This document shows positions 1 through 11,601 of a stretch of DNA of 64,000 nucleotides, one piece after another. Under the pieces are notes generated by a model. It was not told the DNA's origin, made no database searches, and was given only the letters and a program-made list of their open reading frames with translations. The first letter of the stretch is position 1. Each line of letters opens with the position of its first letter. The position numbers and the translations under genes were made by a program. Source of the stretch: Diphasiastrum complanatum (taxonomy: Eukaryota; Streptophyta; Lycopodiopsida; Lycopodiales; Lycopodiaceae); contig CM055102.1 of the NCBI GenBank assembly GCA_029204225.1, positions 38,062,585-38,126,584 on the forward strand, read 5' to 3'.

Positions 1-91
1 CAACAATGTGGGCTCAAGAAATTATGATTAATAAAATCCCCATACTTTTGACTTGCCATAACATTTTAACCGTAGTACGGAATTATGTCAG

Positions 92-889
92 TAAGTTATG
101 GCCTCTATGGGTAGAGATGCATCAAGCCTCAAGGACTTTGCACATTCACATAGGCTCCTATTTTTCCTCTCGGCCCACCCCATTTTGTTGGGGGGTGTAG
201 GAACAAGTAAACTCTATCTTAATGCCATTGCTCTCCAAAAAGTCTCTCATCCTATTGGAGATATATTCTCCTCCATTATCACATTTTAGAACTTTAATGC
301 AAGAACCAAGTTGCTTTTCCACTAGAGACTTGAACTTCACAAAAGCTTCATATACAAGGCTTTTCTTAGACAATAAATATATCCAAGTGAATCTAGTAAA
401 ATCATCTATGAAAGTCACATACATTAAGGCACCTGCATTACTTTCATGAGAAAAAACATGCACATCTGAATGAATAAGATCCAAGGGTGAAGTAGATCTT
501 GACAAAGATTTCTTGTAGGATGTCTTGTGTGACTTTGCAAGGCCACATGCCTCACACACTTTGCCACACTTTGTGAATGATTTTGGTAGGCCGAGAGCTA
601 GCTCCTTTGAGGCCATGGACTCCTTTGATTGAAGATTAGGATGGCCTAATCTTTTGTGCCAAAGCTCCACTTGCGTCATCTCCTCCCTAACCATATTCAC
701 ACTTTTAACGACCATGTTAGCATCCAACTTAATCAGCCTTCCTTGCTTAATGCCACTAACTATGCACTTATCATGTTTCAAGATGAAACACACTCCATTC
801 TTGAAATGTACATCTAGTCCATTATCCATTAGTTGACCAACACTAAGAAAATCTTTGGTAATCAATGGAACATAAAAAAACATTATCAA
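92..889 (-). pseudogene. Copia-1 GAG-pre-integrase and integrase core (broken)
   Basis: This is the integrase portion of the same copia element. It carries the HHCC zinc-binding region (LWHKRLGHPN, then CGKVCEACGLAKSHK) followed by the retroviral integrase core: HSDVHV, FIDDFTRF and LKCDNGGEYIS give the D,D,E triad. The frame stops at 158 just after the PQQNGV motif. The next residues of the family (RSLCECAKSLRLDASLP) can be read in another register down to about position 92, so a further frameshift lies near 160. Reverse transcriptase and RNase H would fall outside the window or are lost. Confidence 0.85.
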
Positions 890-1976
890 GATCTATCCTT
901 CTAGATAATCCTAAGCATAATGGAATAGATCCTATGCCATCTATCTTACATACTTGATCACTAGCAGTGTTGATCAATTTATTAGAATCATTACAAGAAA
1001 GAAAAGTAGAAACAAATTGCTTGTTGAATGACATGTGGGAACTAGCCCCACTATCAATCCACCATGTCTCTTTGCTTGATGTTGGTGTAGATGCTACCAT
1101 CAAGGATGTGTTGAATCCATCCTCTTCATCCTCCTCTTGTGCAAGATTTCCATGATCCTCATTGCCTTGTGAGATCTTCTTCTTATAGCATTCAGAAGCA
1201 AAGTGTCCTTTCTTTCCACAAAAGAAACACTTTGGCTTAGCTTTGTTCTTGATCTTCCCTTTGGAGGTAGATCCACCATCCTTGACCTCAGCCTCCTTGC
1301 GTTGGTTCTTCTTGAATGGATGATTCTTCTTCTTGCTCTTTGATATGAAGTTTGTTTTTTCATCACCACCATGTAGTGACATAGACCCCATTCTTGCCTT
1401 GAGTTGTAGAATCCTACTCTCCTCAGCCACAAGAACATTATGCAACTTATCTATTGATGGAAGTTGGTCTTGAATAGCAAAATATTGAACTAGATTAGTG
1501 AACTCATCACGTAGTCCATTCAATATCACTTGTACTAGTTCTTTGTCTTGGATCTTGTCTCCAATAGATCCCAATTCTTTATTTAAAGACTTTATCCTTA
1601 GGTCATATTCTTGTCCACTTTCTCCACTTCCCTTCATGCTTTGGAGTACTTGATTCCTTAGCATGAGTACTCTAGAAGTGTTGTTGGATTCATATATACT
1701 CTTCAAAGAATCCCAAGCCTCTTTTGATGAGGCACAAGAAGCCACCTCTTTCAAGAGGTCATTGCCTACATTCATCTTTAGACAATGTAGGGCCAATCTA
1801 GCCCTCTTGTATTTCAATTGTTCTTGGGCTGCCTGAGGCTCTTCCTCAACTCCAAGAACAATGTCATAGAGGTCATGGATCACAAATAGTGATTCCATCC
1901 TCACTTTTCAAATGGAATAGTTTGTAGATTTTAGCATCTCATTAGATTCTAACAAAAAACCACCATTGGAAGACAT
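843..1976 (-). pseudogene. Copia-1 gag and start of protease (broken)
   Basis: This is the capsid part of a Ty1/copia polyprotein. From the N-terminus it shows a UBN2-type gag region, a CCHC zinc knuckle (CFFCGKKGHFASEC) and the start of the aspartic protease (WWIDSGASSHM, catalytic D in DSGA). The frame can be followed back to an ATG at 1976, but a TGA at 1908-1910 stands where copia relatives have the W of the NY.IWK motif. Translation could then only restart at 1904. The frame ends at 843 and overlaps the integrase frame (92-889), which is in another register, so a frameshift separates them. No LTR or primer-binding site lies upstream; a Ty3/gypsy LTR begins near 2215 instead. Element H (41772-43255) is a close relative. 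Confidence 0.85.
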
Positions 1977-2214
1977 TCTGAATGGTTTGCTCTATGAAAT
2001 GCACAAAGATTTATGGATTCGAATGATCTAAAGTAGACTTATGGTTCACAAAGAATCCTATAGTCTTGTCTCTATCAATCTAGCCCAAAAATTTGAATGA
2101 TGGTAGAATAGATCTAGATAGAAATTCCTAGCAAACTCACACCAATTTTTATTTTTTAGTACCTTTTTGCTTGATTTCTCTTCACACACTAAGGTCTAAA
2201 CAAATCAGCCTTAA
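1977..2214. other. Leader remnant of Copia-1
   Basis: This stretch lies 5' of the copia gag on the minus strand and should hold its untranslated leader. I see no copia primer-binding site and no LTR end. The sequence is AT-rich and no coding is visible. It appears cut off by the Ty3/gypsy LTR that follows. Confidence 0.4.
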
Positions 2215-3013
2215 TGATTTGATGTAATGCTTCAAAATGAATGTTGGAGGGTTTGCAGATATCGAGGCAACAATAACCCTAGTCAATAAGGGAGAGAGAT
2301 TTGGCACCCTGCATGTGTAAGTCCAACCCGATGATCACATAGTTATTTGATAATTAGAAAGTCAATAAAATGACTTTAGGCCTTTTTGCGGGACTTTTAG
2401 TGTCACATGGCCTAAACGTCAAGTTAGTGAATAAAGTTGGGACTCCCACCAAAATTGGTTCAAATTCAGATTCAAATTGGTTTTCTCCAATTATTGAATG
2501 GGTTCCCACTCTTTTTTAAATTTGAATAGTTAGGGAGGCAGAAATGGGCCAATAGGATTTTGAGGCCAAGGCCCTCCTCTCCACTATAAATAGGGGCAAA
2601 CTTGAATTGCTCCTCATGTTCAGATCTTCATTTCAATACAAGCAGATTGGTTCTCTTATGGAATGGACTTGTGAATGTCCTTGCTCTCTATCTCTTTTCC
2701 TCCATCTCTCATGTATTTGCTAATTGTTGGATCTGAATGTTATTGGGATTGCCATTTCTTATGCTTTTTATATGAGAGAAAGGGAGAGAGAGAAAGAGTA
2801 AGCTATTATGGATCTTAGTGTTAACGGATGTAATGTTAATGCTTAGGGTTAATAGATGTTAAAGTTAGATGTGGATCTACCATACATGCCGAAATCTAAG
2901 ATATGCTCTCGCTCTCACGAAACAAACCTATGCGTGACAACTAACTTCATCTCCTTGATGCTAGATTCCTTGGATCTTGGGTTGAGGATAGGCTAGGAAA
3001 TAAACCCACTACA
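2215..3013 (+). repeat. Ty3/gypsy LTR (start uncertain)
   Basis: The right boundary is well supported. The sequence ends in a CA at 3012-3013, and four bases later comes a primer-binding site matching tRNA-Asp. A TATA box at 2585-2591 gives the expected promoter inside the LTR. A purine-rich GAGAGAAAG tract lies at 2773-2799. The left boundary is a guess, placed at a TG where copia leader sequence stops. I found no second copy of this LTR in the window and no gag-pol frame after the primer-binding site. Confidence 0.5.
2585..2591 (+). promoter_or_regulatory. TATA box of the Ty3/gypsy LTR
   Basis: The motif ACTATAAATAGGGG is a consensus plant TATA box, about 430 bp before the LTR end. It is the likely U3 promoter of the element on the plus strand. 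Confidence 0.55.
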
Positions 3014-3017
3014 ATTT

Positions 3018-3035
3018 TGGCGCCGTTGCCGGGGA
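3018..3035 (+). other. Primer-binding site for tRNA-Asp (Ty3/gypsy)
   Basis: TGGCGCCGTTGCCGGGGA is complementary to the 3' end of plant tRNA-Asp. It is a known primer-binding site of plant Ty3/gypsy elements such as the Athila and Tat groups. It lies immediately after the LTR end and fixes the plus-strand orientation of that LTR. Confidence 0.75.
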
Positions 3036-6000
3036 ACTACGCCAATTTTTCAGTTTACAACATGTTTGTTGGATGGTTAGCTTGCATTAGGCATCTTGTC
3101 TTGACATGAATAGTGTTAAAATTGCATTTTAGAGTTAGTTTGGAAGTGATTTTGCTTGATTTGAGTGGATTTTTTTGTTTGGAATCTAATCCGACTATTG
3201 AATAAGAGAAGCTATTCAGATCGCCATTTTTAAAATCCATCTAGATCTGAGAAATCAGAAAAAACAACAAAAATTAGTCAGATCTGTCAGATTTTGGTCA
3301 AAAGGAAGCAAATTTGTCATCAGAGCTGATAACTTCTTACCCTCTTCCAGGAAACGTTTGCCGAGTTGCAGGCATCTTTGATTTTGATTAGAGAACCTTC
3401 AGATTGAAGGGCGAACATTCCTTCTCAACATATTTCTAGAAACAATAGAAAACACCAAAAAACATTCAAAACCCTAAAAAATACAAAAAAAGAATGTTCA
3501 TCCGATTCATTGTACATAGGTGTGATTCAAATCTATCTATTGCCAAGTCGACGAATGTTAATTCTAAAAACAAAATGTCAAAGTAACTGTTCATCTAGAA
3601 ATGGATAAATTTTTGTGAAGAGTTTAACATCTTTTTACAAAGCATTAGAATGTATCCAAGTAATATTTGTCAAAATTGTGGAGACACCAAAACATTGGAG
3701 AAGGAAAAGAATCTTCTTTGCATTATCCTTTGTTTTATCTTTGGCTAGTTTCATGCAATATAAGCATGCATATTTTGAATTTGCTTCATTAGAAACTTGA
3801 ACATGCATTTTAATGTAGTCAAGTAACATTTGTGAAAATTGTGGAAACACAAAAACATTGCTAAGGCAATGCAAGAAGGAAAAGGCCAAGTAGAAAATGT
3901 GTCTTGGTTTCTAGGGGTGCTTGAACTTGGGACCAAAAAAACTATGGATGCCAAGAGGCAACCTTGTTAAATCAAGTGGAGAAAATTTAATAATAAATAG
4001 ATTGAAGGAAAACTCTTGAAAGAAAGATATCATTTGATGTATAATGCAAGGATTGAAATAACTATGAGAAAATATTTCATTTGGAAGCTGAAATCATAAG
4101 GCTATTTACAAAGTAATTGAATTAAGAAAAACTAATAAGACACCATAGAAAAAATGTGGGAATCTATTATTTGTCTCTTTTTTGAGAAGTTTTTAAAAAA
4201 ATGAAACAAAGAAGAATATTAGACTATATTAAATGGAAAGATGGAGTTACAAGAATAAAATTCCATATAAAGAGAAAATTTAATCTTTTGATAGAATTAT
4301 TATGGGAGCTATATAGTATAGAACGAGAAATTGAGGGATTGTTGTTGCATAGATAAAAAGTTTTTTCCCAAACCTGACAAGCCTATAATGAGAATACTAG
4401 ATAAAAAATGATATTCCCGTGGAGTTTGATTGAAGCACTAATTATTCAAATGCCAAATAGAAAGAATGCAATCTCAATGAAAGCACTGGTATTAAAGTAT
4501 TATGACAAAATTAGTTATAATGTGCAGTCCTATGTTGTCAATTTTTTCATGTTAGGAGCATTATAGGATTTTGTCTATGATAAGTATTTTATGGAAATAC
4601 ATAAGGATGTAGTTTTTAGAGCTTGACACTCTTTAAATGTCATCTACCATTTCATTCTCAAAGAATTTTTGTAATTTATAGTAGCATTATTATGTTCTTC
4701 TAGATATCTTGCAACATACTATGCATATGCTAGAATAATATTGAAATGATGCCTATATTTATTAAAAGAGAGCCTTTGTCAAATTTACATCATTGTTTAA
4801 TTAGTCTTCAAGTTAAAAATAAACCATGTATCAATTATTTTAAGAAGTTGTTTGTAAACATTGGTGATGCAAACACCCAACGTAAGAATCTCATCCTACA
4901 ATGATGTCGGAATTGTCTACTTTCAAAAAGAATGTGTAGACTCATACTAATTATTAAAAACTTTTAAAACATTAATTTGGTTGTACACATGTGGAACTTA
5001 TTGTAAAATCTCTCACATCTAAAGATTTCATATTGTATATTGGCCCACATATAATGCTTATATACTAGCCAATGACTAATAATATTGAGGCCACTTCGTA
5101 AACTCGCAAAGGGTTGGATGTACTATTGGGTAGTGTTTTCAATAATGGGAGTTGTTGCAAGCTTGCAATCATAGCCCTTTGCTTCATAACTAAAACAACA
5201 AATGTTGTTTCCAACATATTTGTCTACATGGACCCACAAAAAGAGTTTTTGTGTAAGTCAAGTCAATTGCTCGTGCAAATAAAGGTCTTCCAAATGGTTC
5301 ATGGAACATAAACGTATTTTGAGATAGGCACAAAAAAATGTCATATTTGTCATGTATCCCATCATTCCATATGGTGGACTTTGTCATTCGTGGCGTCACA
5401 ATATAGGAACTTTTTTTGGGATTATGTCATGAAGATTTAGTTCACATAATCATATACAAGAAATGAACATGTAGCATACTACAAGGTCAATAAGTTTGTC
5501 CATGTTTTACAAACACTAACTTTGAGATAATCTAAGTTTGATCCTTTTATCTAGGGAAGCTTTGACCAACATAGCATTAATTTTTGTAGCCTATATATTC
5601 TACTTGCCTAGTACACCATCAACAACTTCTACATGTATCTCTTTGCCGAGATTTACATGTGATTACCTTTGTGATAATATGCTCATTATCATTCAAGTGT
5701 GCAGATGATGTGGATTTCCTACATTGCTTTTCCATATCTTTTGTGTAGGCGTGTTCAAATAATCTTTCAAATTGCAAAAGTGTTGTAAGTCATTGTTGTC
5801 AGGTACAAAGAATCTTTAAAGCAAGACAAATGTATCATGCTATTCATGTGTTAACTTATCTTAACTTCAAAAAACAAATTGTTGAACAAAAGGTTGGAAG
5901 GACAATAAAAATGTTGCTACACATTAACAATAACTAAGTAATGAAAACATCAATAGAAGCCTACATTATAATATGAGCACTTCCAAATGCACATTTCAGA

Positions 6001-6149
6001 TCCTACACAAGCATTCTACATTTATTTTGAGTTTCAAGAAATCCAGCAACACATGCATCTAGAACATCAAGGAATAAGACCTACAAATAGCCTACAATGG
6101 GTTCAAATTAGAGATTAAAAGTAGACTTGAGTTGCTGGATATGCTACAA
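3036..6149. other. AT-rich sequence with no recognisable gene
   Basis: These 3.1 kb follow the Ty3/gypsy primer-binding site, so some of it may be the decayed leader and gag of that element. No frame longer than about 85 codons is present and none shows a known motif. I see nothing else I can support. Confidence 0.4.
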
Positions 6150-6420
6150 CATGATGGCATAAATTCTACCAGTGGTGATACATTCAGTTATGTTATAGCT
6201 ACAATTCATGGAGTAGAAAAAGGCAACCTACAGTAGCCTTATCATCGACGGAAGCTAAATATCGAGCACTCAACAATGCTACACAAGAAGTGGTATGGTT
6301 ACGAAGATTGCTTGTGGATTTAGGTCAACCACAGGTGGATGCGACTACTATATCTTGTGATAATCAAAGTTGCAGTCACCTTTCCATTATCATAAAGAAT
6401 TGTAATCCAAAGAAGAGCTT
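6150..6420 (+). pseudogene. Copia RNase H fragment
   Basis: A frame without a start codon at 6206-6379 encodes the copia RNase H signature: SWSRKRQPTVALSSTEAKY, then the helix ending EVVWLRRLLVDLG, and ISCDNQS. The STEAKY glutamate and CDNQS aspartate are catalytic positions. The preceding part of the domain (STSG followed by an FSYVIATI strand) is readable in the neighbouring register at about 6150-6206, so a one-base shift lies near 6205. Nothing upstream or downstream completes the element. Confidence 0.75.
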
Positions 6421-6721
6421 AAATCAACTCCAAAAGCTTCAATCCTTCTCTCTCTCCAATGCTTGAATGCTACTCCTTGAGATTGACAAGTATGAGAAAG
6501 CAAGTGAAACTTGCTAATTTGATCTTGTAGATAAGAAATGATTAGGACCTGGTTTTAGAAGCCTTCAAACCTTCAAATGAAATCCTACAAGAACTCAATT
6601 TGATCAATAATGGTGATACTATTCATAGATTATCATAAACAAACCACTCCAAAGTTGGAACAACCCCATTGATTTGATGGCCCATAATTGCTCATCCATT
6701 GATCTGGTTAAAGAGCTAATG

Positions 6722-7130
6722 TCATAGTTGGTTGTGACCTCCACAAAGAATTGAAATTTGAATTATGTTTGATTGACTAACATGGTTAGCACATGTATCA
6801 GAAGTGGACTCATCCAATTGAATATTATCCGAACCTGAAATTTGTTCTTCCAATTGACCATCATTCACTTTGACAATACCATTCCTTTGATCAGAGTATG
6901 CATCTTCAAATGGACCTTGATTGTCTTTATTTGGATTAGGACTTTTTTTTCTTTTCAACTACTTCTTGATCCGAAATTTGACTTTTGTCATCACTTTGCT
7001 CATCAACTTCAATGTTGAAATCGACTTCACCTTTAGAGTTGTCTTCAAAAGATTTCCCCCCCCTTTTGCTCCATTTCTTGTTGTTGATCCACAAATGCTT
7101 TACTTTTATCAATCAATTTCTAGAGACAAA
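6722..7130 (-). pseudogene. Possible copia integrase-to-RT linker remnant
   Basis: A 78-codon frame at 6722-6958 is acidic and polar (LEEQISGSDNIQLDES). The sequence before it, in a shifted register, reads FVSRN and later W.NNKKWSK. This resembles the copia segment between integrase and reverse transcriptase, which usually has RDV.F.E...W followed by a low-complexity linker. A homopolymer of nine pyrimidines near 7057 marks the likely frameshift. The match is weak and no RT follows. Confidence 0.35.
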
Positions 7131-8037
7131 TTATCGCTAATGTAGTTGCATGAAGAAAACGATGGACCTACCCTAGGTTCTTCATTGTGTCATGATACTA
7201 GAGACGATTTATCTTTAGTGCGTTGTCATAGTTCAAAGATATGAGTTGAAATGTGTGATGATTATCGAAGATTGTTGAGAGTCTTGTTGCACTTTTGGCT
7301 TTTGAGAATAGCAAAGATTGTAAGACTGCTTGCATATATACAAAACAATAACCAGATCATAGTATAACGGGTCCATTGGTTGTGCACCATGTCAAGTAAT
7401 GTTTTTTTTTTCAAAATACAAGTTAGAAATGTTGCAAAAAAGACTTGCCAAAAAAAGATAACTATATCTATTTTGAAAGAGAGAATTAGGTTAATTGGAC
7501 AACAGAATCTAACTTTTACTTTTATTTTAGACCCCCCCCATTCTAAGTTGTTTATTTCACTTTTTTCTCTTTCTTTGACTCTACATAACTTTTTGGTGTG
7601 TGTTCAAATTTCAATACATTAAAAACAAAAAGTGATCAGAACGACGAGCCTGACACTAAGAAGTTATCAAAATTTTGGTAATCATTACTTTTCAATTTAT
7701 TTCTTTTATAGGCTCCTATTTTCTAAGTCCATTCTTTTATAATTTTCTTATCATTTTTGAAGCTCCATAATTTTTTTATTTTAGCTTAGATTCAAACGCT
7801 GTAAAAAGCAAAATTGCTCATGGTGGCAAATTGAACATAGCTACTACTTCATTTCAATTTATTGCACTTTCCATTCACAACCACTTTTTTCTTCGAGGGC
7901 TTAGAATTTGAAGAGTGGAGAATAGCATTTTACTGCTTGTAAAATTTCATTTGGAATAGATTTCAGTAGGTGAATTCAAAGTCCATAGTTCTTCATTAGT
8001 CATCAATGATGGATTATTGGTATAGTTAAATCTAACA
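7131..8037 (-). repeat. Putative copia 3' LTR (minus strand)
   Basis: On the minus strand a polypurine tract (AAGGGGGGG, about 8038-8046) is followed directly by TGTTAGATTTAAC, the usual start of a copia 3' LTR. A TATA-like GCCTATAAAAGA occurs near 7705 on that strand. The far end of the LTR is not visible to me; the left coordinate only marks where the next feature begins. No second LTR copy was found. Confidence 0.35.
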
Positions 8038-8046
8038 CCCCCCCTT

Positions 8047-8454
8047 AAAATTTGTCATCAACAGAAGAAGGCCAACTTACATGGTCTCTTGTCAACATTA
8101 GGAGCTAGTTCAGAAGAAGATATACTGGAAGACTAGTCTTCGATTTCATCAACTGAAAAAGAGAGCATTGATAATAGATCAAATTTTGAACAGTGAGATA
8201 TGAAATTAGTTTTAAAATGATTTGTAAAAAAAACAAGATGTACACAAAGTTTGGGAGCTCTATATTTTTATGGAGTTGATCTTCCGTGGGGCTAAAGCCA
8301 ATAGAAACCAACCTAAAAAAAAATCAATATAGACTTGACTGATATCTTTACGTGGTAAAATTTGCCCTTGATGAATTGTACAAATTTTTGAGGTACCAAG
8401 GCATGATTTCTCTCTTACATGTAAAAAGCCTCTCACAAAATGATGATCCACCAT
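8047..8454 (-). pseudogene. Possible end of copia RNase H
   Basis: The frame at 8260-8454 contains VDHHFVRGFLHVREK, which resembles the VDHHFVRE motif near the end of copia RNase H. It lies just upstream of the polypurine tract and LTR start at 8037-8046, where this motif belongs. The rest of the frame does not match, so this rests mainly on position. Confidence 0.25.
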
Positions 8455-9690
8455 TCAACACTCGAAAAGTTCTTGTGACAAATTCTACAATGTAAAGAAA
8501 GATTGGCATGCCATTACACATGATTTACTGCTTGTAAAAATTTCATATTTGACAAAATAGAACCAACAATTAAACATTATTAAGGAAATTTTTGAATGAG
8601 AACAAAAAAAGTATCATAAAGATCAAAGGTCCAATTTCTTTTTTAAATTTCACAATATTATTTCGTAAAAGATTATCACGACCTTTAAATGTACATTTTA
8701 GAGGAGTCTTAATTAGTTCCGAAAAAGTGTTGTTCGAGGGTTTATGTTCCCCTTGCCTAATTAGGCATTAATCTGGCCAACATTGGGAGTTTCCATGTTT
8801 TGAAAAGGCTTCAAAAATTAAAGTGCATATTGAGTAGAACAATGACATGTTTGGCACATTATGAGTTTATAAGCAAAATGCAACTCTCAAATAGTTTGTA
8901 AAGAAATCTGTATGGCATGTTACAACTCATAAATGGTTGAAATGTGTCCCACAAATTGGTTTAAGACATGATGAAGGGCAAACCTACTATTGTTTTACCC
9001 TAGAGAAAGGTCTCTTTTTAGCAACTCGTTCAACAACCGTTACAACCTTCTCATTGTTTTATAGTCGTTCTATCGGATGCAAAAGGCCACTAAGAAGACC
9101 ATTCCTCCATACGTAATGGATAGTTGGGACTTTTGTTGGTCGTCTTTAAACTGCTTCAGGAGCAAAATGGGTAGCACTCCTATGACCAATTGTTTTTGTT
9201 TTTGAGAAGTTGATTACATTTTCCAAATGCAAATTTTGTTCCATGATCACGTGAAAAAACCCAACTATCCATTATGCAATGGAAGGAGCCCGACAAATGA
9301 CATTCTGGCCGGTAAGGAATCATAGGTTTGGCCCCTTTGGGCCTTATGAGTCCCTATCAAGGACAATGTCATATGTTTGGCTCCTTTCATAATACAAACT
9401 TAGATCAAGCCTTCGTTATGATATTATGAGAATTGTTGTCCATTGACATAAGAAGTAAAACATAATGGATTGTGTATGACACATTCTACCTATTTTTAGG
9501 CTGCTTAATAAGCGGAAAAGTTAACACATGAGTTGTGTTAAGTTTCATGTTAATATTTGATTATGGGATTGAAAGAAAAGCCTTGCCGTGAGAGGATTTG
9601 TAGTGAGTAGTGCGACAATGTGTTAACTATTTTTGTGTGAGTCCCATACCCATAGTGCCAATTTTTCCTTCTGCCTGACTGAAACGTATT
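8455..9690. other. Non-coding sequence with dispersed short repeats
   Basis: No gene is visible. A short phrase close to GTAATGGATAGTTGGGACTT (9113-9132) recurs near 9739, and an ATGGAAGGAG phrase at about 9280 recurs at 9691. This hints at a decayed short repeat family, but no termini can be fixed. Confidence 0.35.
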
Positions 9691-9734
9691 ATGGAAGGAG
9701 TCGGGCAGAGGCCATTTTGCCCGGCCCCTTCCAT
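9691..9734. repeat. Inverted repeat (hairpin)
   Basis: The left arm is ATGGAAGG, three unpaired bases, then CGGGCA. The right arm is TGCCCG, three bases, then CCTTCCAT. The arms are perfectly complementary outside the mismatched triplet and enclose about 10 bp. Confidence 0.7.
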
Positions 9735-9760
9735 TGAGTAATGGATTATTGGACCTTTTT

Positions 9761-9879
9761 AAACCAATCCTTAGCTGCCATGTGGCAGGTGCAAACAGAA
9801 TCAACACTAAAAATTTTTGAGACCAATCCGATGTTGCCACATGGCAGAGGCAGGCAGAATCTGCACTAAATTTTTTTTT
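9761..9879. repeat. Two imperfect 59-bp tandem units
   Basis: CCAATCC, then TGCCA(C/T)(A/G)TGGCAG and CAGAATC.(A/G)CACTAAA, recur with a 59-bp period. Each unit also contains a small GCCA..TGGC inverted repeat. I judge the two units clearly related but not identical. Confidence 0.7.
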
Positions 9880-9936
9880 AAAAAAACAGGTGACTATTCT
9901 GCTTTTTAATCTGTTCAAAATTGGGCAAAGTAGTCA

Positions 9937-9990
9937 CCAAAAATCCATTATGTCTCGTTAACTCCAAAAATCCATTATGTCTCGTTAACT
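9937..9990. repeat. Perfect 27-bp tandem duplication
   Basis: The unit CCAAAAATCCATTATGTCTC followed by GTTAACT occurs twice with no difference, at 9937-9963 and 9964-9990. The next bases (CCAA) start a third unit that is not continued. Perfect identity indicates a recent duplication. Confidence 0.9.
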
Positions 9991-10051
9991 CCAAGATGCA
10001 ATCGACGGGTGGGTGTGTCGCTCTCTTTCGCCCTTTTTGCTCTAGGATCTA

Positions 10052-10054
<3 letters not shown>

Positions 10055-10098
<44 letters not shown>
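10055..10098. repeat. (CT)22 microsatellite
   Basis: This is an uninterrupted run of 22 CT dinucleotides. The phrase CTAGGATCTA occurs on both sides, at 10042-10051 and about 10124-10133. Confidence 0.95.
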
Positions 10099-10099
<1 letters not shown>

Positions 10100-10963
10100 G
10101 GCTGAAAGGGGGGAAATTGAAATCTAGGATCTACAGCACAATTCAAAGCTGAAACGCTTATTGTTAACACCACCAAGAACAGGCACATGATCGAAGAATC
10201 ATTAACTTTTTAACAAACTCCATTTGAAAGGTCATCGCCAAGCAATTCGATCAGCGATTGTATCCACAGCGAGGAAAACTCCCCTACATCGGCTGTCAGA
10301 TAAATTTTAAATTGAAGTAAATGTCCCTGATATACTTCATTGTGCCAAGAGCACACGGTATACTGTAGCAAACAAACAGAAGCCAAAATTTGATGCAACG
10401 AAATGTAAGGAATGACACTCCCTGCAAGGGTTTGATGCAGAACAAACCACTACACACGGAATCTCTGTATCCTAATTCCATCCGAGGCTTGTTTCAGCCA
10501 TATGAGAACCATAAATGACTGCAATGAAATTGTTCACACGCTCGAATGTCGTGTAGCTTTCTAACTTCCAGAAGTAATATCTTGGTTTCTTTCTTTAATT
10601 TTGTTGGAAGTAGATCCACACAAACTCAAACACAGACTCGATTTTCATATTGTATGTGTTTCAAACATCATAGTACATATCAAAGACAAGATACTTAGAG
10701 CAGCTTTTAAGGGCCACCACTCAGATTCAAAACACTTTCCTCAGGCTTGAACGACCGGCGCTTCAAATCTTACGGGCCATCCCCATCGTTTTTTAATTGC
10801 GGGGAAGTTAGAACGAGATACAACTTCACAAAACCTGTGATGAGAGACTGATTGCTCTCCAGATAAATGCAAAAGAAAGATTTGGAGTTGAAACATAAAT
10901 AGTGGAACGCCATTACAAAGCAGATACAGATCTTTATGTTCCTCATAGCCGCACACCCTGACT
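10099..10963. other. 3' flank of the glutaredoxin gene
   Basis: This lies downstream of the glutaredoxin stop codon on the minus strand and probably includes its 3' untranslated region. Short frames occur but none has a recognisable motif. I could not pick a clear polyadenylation signal. Confidence 0.4.
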
Positions 10964-11398
10964 CTACAGCCACAGAGCACCAGCTTCCTTTAGCTGTGGT
11001 ACGAGAGTCCCACTGATGTGAGCGGTCATCAGCCGATCGAGGCTACCAATAAGTTTTCCTCCAACATATATAGCAGGCAAAGTCTGGCCACTCCCCAGCC
11101 TCGAGAGCGCCTTCTCAATCTCTGCCCCCCCAGGCTCCGTGTCCAATTCGTAGACGGTCGGATTGACTCCCAGGCTGAAGAACAAACGCTTCACCACATG
11201 GCACATGCAGCACGAGCTCATTGCAAAGACCACCACAGGGTTTTCAGTAACTAATTTTTCTACCCTCTCCGCAGGAGACGACAAACGAGATGTTACTTCG
11301 GACGGACTCAGAAGCTGCAAAGTAGACCTTGGACTATTCAAAACCTCCATATTTGAAAGATTCACCCTCGGCTTGAAGCTCCGAACGTAAGATTGCAT
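10964..11398 (-). CDS. CC-type (ROXY-like) glutaredoxin
   Basis: This is a 144-residue glutaredoxin of the land-plant-specific CC class. Family members reduce or bind thiol and glutathione groups and act in cytosol and nucleus, where they bind TGA-class bZIP factors in flower, stress and nitrogen signalling; that role is family knowledge. The sequence shows the thioredoxin fold: strand NPVVVFAM, active site CCMC at residues 63-66, the cis-proline in QTLPAI (P108) and the glutathione-site GGKLIGS (113-119). It ends in ALWL, the C-terminal motif associated with TGA and TOPLESS contacts. The start at 11398 gives the MQ opening common in this class; a second ATG at codon 17 is possible. There is no intron, as expected. 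Codon use and GC content are clearly higher than in the surrounding sequence. The frame is fully open, so the gene looks functional. Confidence 0.93.
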   Translation of the reverse strand: MQSYVRSFKPRVNLSNMEVLNSPRSTLQLLSPSEVTSRLSSPAERVEKLVTENPVVVFAMSSCCMCHVVKRLFFSLGVNPTVYELDTEPGGAEIEKALSRLGSGQTLPAIYVGGKLIGSLDRLMTAHISGTLVPQLKEAGALWL

Positions 11399-11601
11399 AC
11401 TAATTCGAACTCTTAACAGTCAGACACTTTTCTTTGAAGGAATCAACTCATAAACTGCTTTCTGCACTTCCTTCAATCTCTATACTTCAGATATCTCTTC
11501 TTTCTTGACTATATCAAAAACAAAGATAATCGTCGGATGCCTTCGACAATCTTAAGAGGAAATTGAGAAACATCACTTTGTTTGACTATTTGTCAGAGAT
11601 T

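Noticed and set aside
2815-2870. TTAGGGTTAA phrase as interstitial telomere repeat
   Set aside because: Only one plant-like telomere unit is present among unrelated TTAATG phrases, inside an LTR.
3635-3954. Cys/Phe-rich frames around 3.6-3.9 kb as a small gene
   Set aside because: The two overlapping frames come from a local duplication (TATTTGTCAAAATTGTGGAGAC and ACATTTGTGAAAATTGTGGAAAC) and show no conserved motif.
8260-8454. A separate gene for the frame with VDHHFVRG
   Set aside because: The motif and the adjacent polypurine tract fit a copia RNase H end better than an independent gene, and the rest of the frame is not coding-like.
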